This document shows positions 27,120-38,235 of a stretch of DNA of 64,000 bases, piece after piece. The stretch is taken from contig CM049312.1 in the NCBI GenBank assembly GCA_026874595.1, positions 28,795,456-28,859,455 of the forward strand, given 5' to 3'. The translations under genes and the position numbers were made by a program. The notes beneath the pieces are model-generated. The model worked only from the letters and a program-made list of their open reading frames with translations. It did not search any database and was not told the DNA's origin. The first letter of the stretch is position 1, and every line of letters begins with the position of its first letter. This stretch comes from Sipunculus nudus. Taxonomy: Eukaryota; Annelida; Sipuncula; Golfingiida; Sipunculidae.

Positions 27120-27696
27120 ATTTTGGTCGAATTAAAGAAAACACAAACAGATTAGAATGCATACATCAAAAGTTTTACACGGATGCAGAAGATGGTGTTT
27201 ACCTTATTATAAAAAAAAACACTTATTTAATTAACTTTAGTAGCTTAAATTGTACATGCAGGCTTGAAATACGCTGAATGACAAAAATTATATTTTTATT
27301 CCAGTGGCTCATAAAACTGATGATTAGGAGTAATCCTGCCTCTTTATATCCGAGATAGGATTAAGGTATAAAATATGCTTTTATATATTTAAAAAAAATA
27401 AATAAAGTTTCGAAAATAATTTTAATGGAAACCTTACATCAAAATTAGGTGAAGTCGCAGCCCTGGAAAAAAATATAGAAGAAAATATTTCTCCACATAA
27501 TTTCAGAGATTGAACCCATGATATTAAATCATATATTTCCAAAAAGTTTTGCAACCAGGTTAGTTTATAAAATTGCCGATTTCAAGTCTTTTGGACACTT
27601 TTCCAGAGGGGTAATTTTTAAATATGGTCTCCATGAATCACATTTACAGAAAATGTCATCAAACCTAATGATGACGGGGAGAGCTGCAAATATTCG
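27120..27696. other. Intergenic, no recognisable gene
   Basis: AT-rich sequence between the LINE and the first copy of the duplicated segment. Nothing was recognised. Confidence 0.45.
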
Positions 27697-28800
27697 AGCA
27701 AATATTTGACGTTCAAGCCAAATTTCCCAATTATGTCATTGAGTGTGGGCAGAGTTCGAACCCGGGACATCGGCTCCGAAATACTACGCTTTTACCACTA
27801 GAAACCCTAAAGGAGTGTAAGGCTAGGCAGATGAGCAAAGAACATACAATATAGTTTCCAGGTTAAATATTTTAAATCACGATTTGCGTTTAAAACAAAT
27901 ATGCAATTGCGTGGATTTTAACTATTATTTTGTTTATCTTAAATGCATATTTAATACACTTCCAATAAACTTTTATATTGGATCGTATAACCAGGTTTCT
28001 GGTTTTAAAGGTTTCTAGCAGACCTGCCCATGGCAATGAAGTTAAAGCCCTATTGTATTAATAGCAGGGTGTTTGCCGGGAACTCTGGAATTTGCCAGCA
28101 GGTGTGCCTACACAAAAACCCTCCGCTCGTGTGTGTGCGAAATTTTAGGTAGCAACAGTTTGTCTAATAAATATAAATAGGTAAATATTAAAAGTAAAAA
28201 AATGCATTAACAAAGTATTATCTAGAAAATCAAACAATAGTTTTGTCGTCCTTAGGCAAGTGGGGTTTATTAAATACTAGAGTTTTAATATTAGTGTTGA
28301 TTAATTTAACTTGTTCTGTTTTAGTGAACCGATAAGTCGACACGAATACAGGGCACAGGACCACAGGAAAACAGTTTAGATATGCTATATGTGCAGCTGG
28401 TGAATCAATAAACATTGTATTTCCTAACCTCGACATTGCCTGTATTCATAAATGTAAATAAAAATTCCGATACATTTAAACAGTAACCTGCCAAAACTAA
28501 ATGTGTTTTTAGTTGCGAAGCAGACAGTGTCGCTCTTTGTGAACTCTTTGTGTACTTTAACAGCATTTTATTCGTGTCACCTTGCATTGTTGTATTAGCT
28601 TTTGTGCTGAAACTGAGAAACAACAGATTTTCGTTGGTTCAGAAATAAAACATGTAGGTGAGCTAGCGAAGTATACCTTTCTAAAATTTCCGTACATTAA
28701 ATACTGAACTATATTGTTGAGAATATTTCACCGGCTTTAAAAACATCATGCTCTAGAGATAATACTCGCATGCATTATTGTTTATGCTTATATACACGAA
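27697..28800. repeat. Duplicated segment, copy 1 (about 1.1 kb)
   Basis: This stretch is repeated in the same orientation at 30569-31680 with only scattered substitutions and small indels. Shared anchors include GTTCAAGCCAAATTTC, AGGCAGATGAGCAAAGAACA, TTGGATCGTATAACCAGG, GGGTGTTTGCCGGGAACTCT and CATCATGCTCTAGAGATAA. Frames in the two copies (such as minus 28623-28405 and 31547-31341) translate alike, but they look like by-products of the duplication rather than a conserved protein. The left part contains a tRNA-like SINE head on the minus strand. Confidence 0.92.
27715..27805 (-). repeat. tRNA-derived SINE head, copy with a deletion
   Basis: On the minus strand the sequence has TAGTGGTAAAAGCGTAG (box A-like) and, about 35 bp on, GGGTTCGAACTCTG (box B-like, GGTTCGAAC). 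Compared with the matching part of copy 2 at 30590-30705, about 23 bp covering the first half of box A (GGGTAGGACGTAGCC) are missing. It is therefore unlikely to be transcribed by RNA polymerase III. Confidence 0.6.
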
Positions 28801-29323
28801 TCCAAATACAGGAGATGAGCACTTATATGGCAATAAGCAGATAAGAAATGATTGAATGATAGGCTGTTCGCAGGAGAAAATGTAAATGTATATGAATAAC
28901 GATGTGTTTTGTTATGTGCTTTAAAATGATACAATGCCTGTTATATTACATGTTACATGAGTGAGGGAGATTTGTTTAAATATGTTGATGCAAATGAATT
29001 TGTGAATGAATATTATTTATAAATCTTTTTGTTTTCCAAGCCATATTACAATATTATTTCCTCCTAGTAGGATTTAAAATCACGTTGGTGGATTTAAAAA
29101 TTATTCCAGTAGGATTTTAAGTTCGCTTAGAAGTGATTTTCCCCAGTGAAGATTTCAAATTCACTTAATTGAACTGGAAAATGTCCTAGTAAGATTTTTA
29201 TTTCTATTCGTGGGGACTATGATTGCGATTTCTACTTGACTCAAGCCTTTAGATATTAAAATCGTGATTTTTTCGAGTAGAATCTCCAATCCCACTGGGT
29301 TGAAATGTAAATTTCTCTACTGT

Positions 29324-29326
<3 letters not shown>

Positions 29327-29382
<56 letters not shown>
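29327..29382. repeat. (TA)n microsatellite, 28 units
   Basis: Uninterrupted alternating AT. It lies about 50 bp before the dispersed repeat that starts at 29434; the other copy of that repeat also has a (TA)n array just before it. Confidence 0.97.
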
Positions 29383-29385
<3 letters not shown>

Positions 29386-29433
29386 ATTTCCCATTTCCGA
29401 CCGTGCCGCTAAATAAACACATGATATTCAAAT

Positions 29434-30179
29434 CAAGGCAAGACAAATGTCGTTATGCAAGATCGCTGAATAGGCCTGATTGTCTGTGGGACTAATTAGC
29501 TAAGGATATCCCAAACTAAATCCCTGTCCCACCCTATAACAACCTTATATTAGGTAAGCGAACCTGCATGCAATATTTCGGGTTGGCTTCATGGTCTCTT
29601 ATAAACCATGTGTCCCACAATTATTGCCTTTGACAATAAAATGATCATGTTCAGTGGTGTCATAGTAATTACGCATATCTAAATGCGTTCACTTAAAAAA
29701 TTAGTCATAAATACTTTCTTGCGAAGTAATAATGCTCTTCCTATCGCTCATATGCCAATATCATTTTGAGGAATAAAGAAAAACACATAAGGATGTAGTA
29801 TTGGACATGTTGTTTCGCTTTATTTCTTTTCTGATATGAGCATTTATAGATTTTATTATAAACTAACCTTTGCCATGGATGTTCTTCACGTAGAGACAAA
29901 GTCAGGTGTCGATGGATATTAAAATGAGAATATTAAAATGGGGTGAGCGTCATGGATTTAGAGGCATTAATAGGCATTTAAATGCATGAAACAAACAAAC
30001 TTCAAACTTATGATTCAAAAGGGAAGCCCATTAGAAATATTGACATAGAATGATAAATATTTATGGGTTATATTCAGTTATATAAATTATCTGAATTAAG
30101 CTTTCGCATGACTAAATCACTGCATTTATGGTAGTCTCCTTAGTAATTTGTTTCCTTGTCACTGAGGGAATGATCAGCT

Positions 30180-30234
<55 letters not shown>

Positions 30235-30375
30235 GTCTTGAAATCGGATCTGTTGTCACGGCTCTTACAACTGATATATATTCTTCTAATGTATTGGACA
30301 CGCGCTGATAAATTTTCATTTTTGTTTCTTTACCACATTTACTGTCAATGTAAAACCGTTAATCCCTGATGTTAA
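29434..30375. repeat. Dispersed repeat of unknown type, copy A (about 0.9 kb)
   Basis: It aligns in the same orientation with 43000-43878 over nearly its full length, with many substitutions and indels. Shared anchors include GACTAAT, ATTAGTCATAAA, AACC(A/T)TAGCCATG-like sequence, TTTAAATGCAT, TTTGTTTCCTTGTCACTGA, GATCAGCT and CTTTACCACATTTA. A (TA)n array at 30183-30232 interrupts this copy and is missing from the other. No open frame is shared and no terminal repeats are obvious. Confidence 0.8.
30183..30232. repeat. (TA)n microsatellite, 25 units
   Basis: It lies directly after GATCAGCTACA in the dispersed repeat. The other copy (near 43672) has ordinary sequence at this point, so the array arose or expanded in this copy. 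Confidence 0.97.
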
Positions 30376-30568
30376 TAATCTCACTTTTTCCTTGTTATGA
30401 ACTGGGTTTAAATAAATTAACTCTTCATCTATTTTTTATATAAAATGCCATTTGCAGTCTGTTTTGGAATTGCCCCCAGGACTGTTATTATTAAACCTTC
30501 TGGATTTAAGTTTTATATAGACGGGGTAAGGAATAATCCACAACACATCTCATGTCATTAAAACCTTC

Positions 30569-31716
30569 AAGCAAAATTTGACGTTCAAGCCAAATTTCAC
30601 AATTATGTCATTGAGTGTGGGCAGAGTTCGCACAGGGGATATCGGCTCCGAAATGCTACGCTTTTACCACTAGGCTACGTCCTACCCAGGATCAGCAAAC
30701 CTTAAAGGAGTCTAAGTCTAGGCAGATGAGCAAAGAACATACCATATAGTTTCCAGGTTAAATATTTTAAATCACTATTTGCGTTTAAAACAAATATGCA
30801 TGTGCGAGGATTTTCATTATTATTTGGCTGATCTTAAATGCATATTTAATACACTTCCAATAAACTTTTATATTGGATCGTATAACCAGGTTTCTGGTTT
30901 TAAAGGTTCCCAGCAGACCTTCCCATGGCAATGAAGTTAAAGCCCTATTGTATTAAAAGCAGGGTGTTTGCCGGGAACTCTGGAATTTGCCTGCAGGTGT
31001 GCCTACACAAACGCCTCCGCTCGTGTGTGTGCGAAATTTTAGGTAGCAACAGTTTGTCTAATAAATATAAATTGGTAAATATTAAAAGTTAAAAAAATGC
31101 ATTAACAAAGTCTTATCTAGAAAATCAAACAGTAGTTTTGTCGTCCATAGGCAAGTGGGGTTTATTAAATACTAGAGTTTTAATATTAGTGTTGATTAAT
31201 TTAACTTGTTCTGTTTTAGTGAACCGATAAGAGGACACGAATAAAGGGCACAGGACCACAGGAAAACAGTTTTAATATGCTATATGTGCAGCTGGTAAAT
31301 CAATAAACATTGTATTTCCTAACCTCGACATTGCCATTATTCATACATGTATAAAAAATTCCGATACATGTAAACAGTAACCTGCCAAAACTAAATGTGT
31401 TCTTAATCGCGACGCAGACAGTGTCGCTCTTTGTGAACTCTTTGTGTACTTTAACAGCATTTTATTCATGTCACTTTGCATTGTTGTATTAGCTTTTGTG
31501 CTGAAACTGAGAAACAACAGATTTTCGTTGGTTAAGAAATAGAACATGTAGGTGAGCTAGCAGTGTATACCGTTCTAAAATTTCCGTACATTAAATACTG
31601 AACATTGCACCGGCTTCAAAAACATCATGCTCTAGAGATAATACTCGCATGCATAATTTTTTATGCTTATATACACGAGGAATAAAGAAAAACACAAAAG
31701 GATGTAGTATTTGTGG
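30569..31716. repeat. Duplicated segment, copy 2, joined to sequence from 29768
   Basis: It matches 27697-28800 up to TATACACGA at about 31679. It then continues with GGAATAAAGAAAAACAC and GGATGTAGTATT, which matches 29768-29803. So copy 2 looks like copy 1 plus its right flank with the piece 28801-29767 removed. Homology ends after about 35 bp at 31716. Confidence 0.88.
30590..30705 (-). repeat. tRNA-derived SINE head
   Basis: On the minus strand it reads GGGTAGGACGTAGCCTAGTG, GTAAAAGCGTAGC, then a box B-like GTGCGAACTCTGCCC. Order and spacing (about 35 bp between A and B boxes) are tRNA-like. It resembles the minus-strand head at 62618-62700 (GGGGTAAGACATGGCCTAGT), suggesting one SINE family. 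No separate tail was defined. Confidence 0.65.
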
Positions 31717-32031
31717 ACTTCTGACTTCATGTCACCTACCATATGGGAAATTTCTATCGACAAAGATCTGTATACTGTTCTCTTTATGGATCAATCAAAG
31801 AAATGATTATGACGTCCCTCTGGTTCTAGGCTCTCTTTCTTCAATAAACTTTGAAATAAATATGGTCTTTCCTTCGACAATATATTATCGTCAATGCATA
31901 AAAAACACAGAATAAGCTGTCACCTAATTGCACGTGGCAAAACCCATACATCTTATAAACAATGATACATTCAGGCAAAGGAATTAAACAGAATCCCTAG
32001 AGTAGGTTGATTCTCTTCGGTGCACCAAAGG

Positions 32032-32063
<32 letters not shown>

Positions 32064-33240
32064 TATAAATATATAAACCTTTGCCAACGTTTCAAAGTAG
32101 TCACCGCAGCTTTCATCAAGTTACTTATCTCCCTAAACGCGGACAAGCACAGACCACCAATAAAATTTCTTTTCAAGTTCTCTGTGTTATTTCTTTGTCT
32201 AGCCATTTCAATGGGCATTTTTACTATGTGACAACTGTAATGCGGCATCATTTACCTATTTTTGCATTACACGTGGCAACAAATAGCCCATGTGGCCAGG
32301 ATATAAACGTTCCACATTTTTTACATTGGTCCGCAATATCAAACGAAGGCTGTACGTTGTTCCAAACTGTCTCGTTTACTAGATAATGAATGTATTAATA
32401 ATTACCCTTAACATGAATTATTATCATATAGCATCGTTATAATTCCTCATTACATTGCCAGATTATCCTTCCCTATACAACAGGCCTATAGCACCGTCAG
32501 TATATTACTGCTTAGATTTTCTTCTGTTTTGAAAATATTAACCCGTGTTATTTTAATCGGCGAAATGCTTAAAAAAATTAAACATTTTTGATCACATGTC
32601 AAAGAATTTTCTTAAAACGCAGATTTGCGAACTAGAAAAAAACAAATAGTTTTCAATAAATCAGCGGGCTTCAACATATGATTAAATAAAGCAATAGATG
32701 CTTATGCGCAAGGCACGTCCATTATTCAGGTAAAAACAGTTTCTATTAAAGTTATGAACTTAATTTAACTTTTTTTTTATTTTTATTAACTTAAATTTAA
32801 TTGATTTTCCCAGGTATATTAGTGTAACTTGTGTAATTCCTGTCGTAATCGCATGGTCAATCGTTTAGGAAGATTGGTAACTTGAGGTAAGATGCTGATC
32901 CGCGTGCGAATCAGCATTTAGGGAGATCCAGTTCAAAGAAGACCACAGGTCTTTGGGTCATATTTGTCTTCAGATGTAATATAAATACATAAAAATATAA
33001 CACAAGTTTATACATTAAGGAATATGCATGAATAGTAGGCACAACTTTGCTTTTAAATTTATGTAGTTATCTTATATACATATATATGTGTGTGTGTGTG
33101 AGGGTGTGTGGGTGTGTGTTTGTGTGCGTGTCGGACTCCTACACGATAATGCAAGGGTATTCTGCTACTACCTAGATTTATGTCAGGAGGCCTTATGTTT
33201 TAATTATCTATGTATATGTCAGGATGCCGCGTAACTTTAT
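31717..33240. other. Intergenic, no recognisable gene
   Basis: It contains a (CA)n run at about 32031-32052, a (GT)n run near 33088-33124, and a short hairpin (ATGCTGAT ... ATCAGCAT) at about 32891-32918. Frames across the CA run are low complexity. No protein motif was recognised. Confidence 0.5.
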
Positions 33241-33243
33241 TTT

Positions 33244-34645
33244 AACAAGTGACCCATGGGTCATTACGCTCAGCCGACTGACATGATGAAAAATGTGTCC
33301 TTGCACAGCAAACAAATTAAGATAATGTAGGTGGCATCATAGTTCATGCATATTAGCTGAAGTTCATCAAGACCCATAAGCCCATCACATTTGATGACAA
33401 TCCGTCCAGCTGTTCCTGAGGAATATGGAAATTTGTTTGTATTTTGCGTTATTTCTGGAATGCTCAAACATGGCCTGTAACTCAGATAATATAGGTTACA
33501 GCGATTCAGGTTTCTGAGTAGAACTTTTGAGGAACACTTAGGATGTTAAGTAAGAAGATTCTAGATCAAATGGTTATGATTTGTGGCAAAATTTTGGTAT
33601 CAAATTTTCAATTATTCTGAGGGGTGATTATAAGGCCCATAGCTTGGAGAATAACTTGGTAAAAGAGACCTAATTTCGATTTCCAAGAAGACTCTTCATT
33701 GACCCCCTGGTTGTCAAAATAGAAGATTCTAGGTCAAATGGTTATGATTTGTGTCCTGCTTTGGTATCAAATTTTCAATTATTCTGAGGGGTGCTTATAA
33801 GCCCCATATGCTTGGAGCATATGGGTATAGACCTAATTTCAGGTTTCTAAGAATACTTTTCATGGACCTCCCTGGATGTCAAGTAAGAAGATTCTAGGTC
33901 CAGTCATAACGATTTGTGCCCTGTTAACAGATGATCGCATCTTTAAAGGTAACAAAAATAGAGAAAAAAATGGTAAAAAAATAGCCAAAAATACAGGTGG
34001 CACCATAAGTCTGCAGAAATTGATGAAACACTCCTTGGCCAATATCCATACAAAGAATCATGGTGATTTATGCATTAGTTGTTCAGAAACTTTTGTATCA
34101 AATTTTGCATTATTCTGGGGGATGCTTCGAAGCCCCGTGGCTCTGAGGTTTTGGGTAACAGAGACCTAATTTTAGGTTTTCCAAAGAGACCTTTTATGGA
34201 CCTCCCTGCATGTCAAGAGAGAAGATTCTAGGTCCAGTCTTTACAATTTATGCCCTGTTAACAGATGACCGCATCTTTTAAGGTCTCAAAAATAGAGAAA
34301 AATAGTCGTAAAAGATAAAAAAAATACAGGTGGCGCCACCAGTCTACAGAAACTGATTAACACTCATGATCAATATCCATGCAAATAATCATGGTGATCA
34401 ATGCTATAGTTGTTCAGATACATGAGTTATTGTGTCAAATTTTCCATTATTCTTGGGAGTACTTCAGAGCCACATAGATCGAAGAATCTGGGTAACAGAG
34501 ACCTAATTCTAAGTTTCCAAGGAGATTTTCAATGGACCTTTCCAGCGGTTACAATTTGTTACAGACGACCAGACGGCCGGACGGACGACGGCCAAAGAGT
34601 GATTGCTAAAGCGCAGATGGCTTACAGTCAATTGAGCTGAAAATG
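33244..34645 (+). repeat. Dispersed element starting with a palindrome, ending in GACGG-rich sequence
   Basis: The left end is ACAAGTGACCCATGGGTCAT, containing the perfect 14-bp palindrome TGACCCATGGGTCA (33250-33263), followed by ACGCTCAGC. The same start occurs at 62965. The right end has ACGGCCGGACGGACGACGG and then TTACAGTCAATTGAGCTGAA. A very similar ending (GGACGGATGGACGGACGGAC, then TTATAGTCAGCTGAGCTGAA) is at 61271-61360. Inside are diverged tandem units, with GAAGATTCTAG recurring at 33554, 33722, 33887 and 34221 (spacing about 166, 166 and 334). No protein is encoded, so if mobile it is non-autonomous. Similar CCATGG-start, GGACGGACGG-end repeats are familiar in bivalve genomes; that link is from general memory. 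Confidence 0.75.
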
Positions 34646-35868
34646 GACAAAAGTTAACGCGACTGAGAGGTGTAATTAATACAGTATTAATTCTGGGCTG
34701 AAAGGAGTTCTCAGAAAATTCAATTTTTGCACACATACACAAACACAGTGATAACACAGTTATATAAGTTTAAGACTGTTTAGAATAAAGACATTAAAAA
34801 TAACCTCACCAGAACATTGAAGGGTAAAGCAAAAGTATATATAAGTTAGCTTGGTACTAGGTGTTTGGGTTGAAATCCCAACTACAGTCTATCCGTCTAT
34901 GAACAATTGTTACCGAGAGCATACACTCCTTGGTTAAAACATACATGTAACTGGTAATCATTGTTATGTGATTATTTCTGTGGATATTTATATCCTGATA
35001 TTAGTTCCTTAAATTAAGACGAATAATTTGGAAAAGATATAAAGAAATACGATTGATCCACTTTGATCTCATATCCACAGGCATCATATGATATGGTATT
35101 AAACTACTAAAGAATGGATTATTGCTCCCAAAATGAGCCACATCTCTGATTAAAATACTACAGCATTGCCTATTACTTATCATTACCAAGGGTAATGCAA
35201 AAGTATCCGGTGATCAGCGCACATTGCGTGGTACCTGCCTCATATAAACGAATATTGAGCAGACAGTTATATTTTGAATGTTATCTTAAATATAGGAAAT
35301 CTGGTAAAAATAACCATTTACCTATATGAATGAAATATCGAGAAGCCCCTCTTATTAACCAACCAGATGGCTATATCGCGCCCTGTTACGGCACCGTAAT
35401 ATGCAAGTCACGGGAAAGAGTTTCAGCTGCGTGCCGAGATAAAGAACTTTTGAACAGTTATAAACATTTGTCAATTATTTAAGACTAGTGATTTATTACC
35501 ATCGCAAATCATGAGAGTTCAGTCATGGGACAATAAGCAAGATGGAAATACTTGCCAAATAAATACAATCGGAAAAATATTATGGTAAAGTCGTATTATC
35601 GCCCACGTGTCAATGGCGTCATGCCGGACCACCAAGTGGTAAGTAAACCACGTGCAAACACAAATTACAATGAAGCGGGTATCCTAATCTTCTAAATAAA
35701 ATATGAACATCAGTTAATCTAGTCTTTTTATATTAACAACGCTGAAGCAGTTTTCGGATTAATATATATTCTACACTGTGATACATTCATATTATCTCTT
35801 GCAGACCCCTTCAGTACATATATACCGATTGAATTTACACTTTTTTCCTGTTATATCCTAGAACATCG
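34646..35868. other. Intergenic, no recognisable gene
   Basis: Only short frames. The right part lies downstream of the intact lectin gene (which reads leftward) and may contain the end of its 3' UTR; no clear polyadenylation site was fixed. Confidence 0.45.
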
Positions 35869-35940
35869 ATCCTTAACGACTGAAGAATTGCCGTCCTTCG
35901 TTTCATGCTTGTTCCAATGGCATTCAGTGTTTTCGACATT

Positions 35941-36230
35941 TTATCTATAAGTGTACTTTTTCTCACAGATTGAGAGAACGGGAGTCATTTCAAAAATGTC
36001 ATGCCATTTCTGACCGACTTTGTAGACACAAATGACATTTTCTCCAAGGCCCATGAACTTGTTTGGTTGTTCTTTACCCCAGTTGGTGTAGCCCACCTTG
36101 TCGCCGGTTGCCTCCCACATCCACTGACCTTCCTTTTTCTTGTCATTGCCGGACGTGAAGTAACAATTGTCTACTCCAGGGAATTCTGATAAACAGTACA
36201 AACAGCACACAAATTATCAAGCGTGACCAA

Positions 36231-36289
<59 letters not shown>

Positions 36290-36535
36290 TGGAAAGGGTA
36301 TACACAGAAAGGTGGTTCACTGCCAGTGGGATTCGAACCCACGATTTCCGGTGCGGCTGCCTTAGTCCTCTTAGCCATGACAGATCCCCAACCCCTCTGT
36401 GAGTTTGTACACATTTATAGGAACCAGCGAAGTGACGTCATGGTAGTGACGTTATAGTCTCACCCACTACACGTGTCGGCACGGCGACTTTTGCATGTAG
36501 CAGGGAGAACTGATGGTTTTTATTTGGTAAACGGC

Positions 36536-36598
<63 letters not shown>

Positions 36599-37482
36599 GA
36601 GACAGATTCCATAATATTTACAAATGTGCTGTTACCTTTTCATTTATGGTTAAAAAAGAATTACCTCTATTACTGTATCGCTCTTCCTAACTCGGCAACA
36701 CAGTGATTATCCTCCTTTCATTTATTGTTCAAGAAGTCTTCTTCTCATTTTATATTATTTACCTCTTTTATCGCTTTTGGCTATCTGAGCCACGTGTTTG
36801 TTCTCTGCCTCAGACTCAATGCTCATCAAGTCGGCTCCACGTTGCTGACATTCCATCCTCGCCAGCGGCCAAGCAAGCGCCATTTGGACCATATAACAAG
36901 AATATTCTTTGTTTGTGTCGGTCACGTTCGGAAACTTACAACAAAATTCGGCATCGCAGCTCGGGACTGAAAAGCAGTATTTTTTTTTAAATTACATTTG
37001 TGTGGTATGTTCCCAAACTATGATTTTCAAGTTCGTGTAGAAACAATATTTGCTTTCACTAGAATTAATCTCCTACCATGAGTCTAGTGCTACTTAGGAC
37101 TATATCCCGTTTGATAAATAAATTGACCCAGCGAGCCGTCTTACAAATCCAAATGTGGTCAATTTAGATGATTCTACCTTAGTTTCTACTTAAGAATCAT
37201 GCGTTAAATAGTAATCAAGCATCTTAATGGACGGATGCAATACAAAACACAATCATACAAACCTTCACCTATTATTTCATCTACTGACATTTGTTTTTCT
37301 TCATTCGTCAATAAAAGCATTAAACTGGCAACGTTTTTCGCCATGGCTCCAGCCATACATCCTTCCTTACATCCATGATGAAAATAAACAGATGTTTTCA
37401 TGGAGACCGAAGTGTTTGCGTTATAAACTGATCTTCCACTGGCAGCCCAAGCCATTTGGAGTAAGAAAACTGCAACAGTCAT
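35941..37482 (-). CDS. Secreted C-type lectin, three exons, 222 residues
   Basis: Exon 1 is 37482-37263 (donor GAAG|GTTTGT), exon 2 is 36966-36763 (acceptor TTTTCAG, donor AGAG|GTAAAT), exon 3 is 36185-35941 (acceptor TTATCAG, stop TAA). Both introns are phase 1 and the frame stays open throughout. Residues 1-16 (MTVAVFLLQMAWAASG) look like a signal peptide, so the protein is probably secreted. Residues 17-73 are a linker with CKEGC at 38-42. The lectin domain covers about 77-218: C77, C82, C83, C97; WPLARMEC with C113; LMSIESEAEN; NCYFTSG with C149; WMWEATGDKVGYTNW; QPN at 181-183; ENVICV with C194; WHD at 202-204; and C215 in ICEKK. C113-C215 should be the standard long-range bond. The usual Cys a few residues after the WND position is Glu207, so C194 lacks its normal partner. 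QPN sits where EPN or QPD helps bind calcium and sugar in classical members, so specificity cannot be read off. Lectins of this kind commonly act in invertebrate immunity or feeding; that role is inferred. Start chosen because it gives a good signal peptide behind a TATA box. Confidence 0.88.
36232..36287. repeat. (TA)n microsatellite in lectin intron 2, 28 units
   Basis: Uninterrupted alternating TA, only about 45 bp from the acceptor of lectin exon 3. It follows the tRNA-like head on the minus strand as a tail would. Confidence 0.97.
36288..36412 (-). repeat. tRNA-derived SINE in lectin intron 2
   Basis: Read on the minus strand: GATCTGTCATGGCTAAGAGG, ACTAAGGCAGCCGCACCGG, then GTGGGTTCGAATCCCAC, a 5-bp T-arm stem around TTCGAAT (perfect box B). 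The D-arm region TGGCTAAGAGGACTAAGGC is a plausible box A. It resembles a Leu or Ser tRNA but has no matching acceptor stem and no clear anticodon arm, so a SINE head is likelier than a tRNA gene. A short body (TGAACCACCTTTCTGTGTAT, then ACCCTTTCCATC) leads into the (TA)n at 36287-36232. It has the same orientation as the host gene. Confidence 0.7.
36542..36596. repeat. (TA)n microsatellite in lectin intron 2, second array
   Basis: Alternating TA over about 55 bp, about 170 bp from the exon 2 donor. With the array at 36232-36287 it brackets the SINE head. Confidence 0.97.
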
Positions 37483-37532
37483 TAATAAGACAAGTTAAAG
37501 TACCATACCGAGGCAGTCATAGTATGAAATTG

Positions 37533-37545
37533 CTTATATATACCC
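37533..37545 (-). promoter_or_regulatory. TATA box of the intact lectin gene
   Basis: The minus strand reads GGGTATATATAAGC about 50-60 bp upstream of the ATG at 37482. With the usual spacing of about 30 bp, transcription would start near 37508 and leave a 5' UTR of about 25 nt. Position and sequence fit a focused promoter; the start site is inferred. Confidence 0.6.
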
Positions 37546-38235
37546 TTTTAAATTAAAATTTGGAAATATATTATATCATGGTATTGTCTATCGGCAATGG
37601 TAGCTTAAACGTTAGCGTTTTGTGTACTAACAGAGTGAATGGATATAATAGCAACATTGAGCTCAGTATTCTTTTTTAACATACAATTTTACAAGATTGT
37701 TTTCTTGGAATATATGGCATACGTTTATGTTATAGATGTAGATTGTGAAGACAAATTAATAATTAGCAAAAACTGTATGGCATAGAGGAATCGTTATTGC
37801 ATGTAGAAACTGAGATTTGCAGCTTTACTTTTGACAGATTCATGTTGCCATTTCACTTACGGATCCGCAAGGTCAAAGTGTCTGCCATGTTTGCCGAAGA
37901 ATATGGTCCTGAAAATATGAACATTCACGAATACGGTATAATAATCAAGTATGAAATATTTTAAAGAAACTTTATTCATGTGTTATAGTTCCCCATGCAT
38001 CTTATAGGCTCCTTTACTTTCAGACCTGGTCAGTCGAGTCATCTTTGCTTTAGACAAAAAGGGGTTCTACACTTGAGCGTGCCAGGGAGAGAAGTAACTG
38101 CTCTGTCACCATACCAAGGTATTGGTACTGCTCTGTGAGAGCGTGAAAGGATGTGAAAGGCTGTCAGTCTGTGAGGTACCCAAGCAGTGTCAATAATTAT
38201 ATATAAAACAGAGAAAATAATTCTAGTTTCAGATA

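Noticed and set aside
32891-32918. Short hairpin ATGCTGAT...ATCAGCAT as an RNA element or terminator
   Set aside because: An 8-bp stem is common by chance in 64 kb and there is no transcript context.
36320-36390. Possible functional tRNA gene (Leu or Ser type)
   Set aside because: Box A and box B are good, but no paired acceptor stem or clear anticodon arm was found and it leads into a (TA)n tail, so a SINE head fits better.
35941-37556. Plus-strand frames over the intact lectin gene (36001-36189, 36725-36970, 37227-37556)
   Set aside because: They are antisense shadows of the three lectin exons, whose motifs, splice sites and phases all read on the minus strand.
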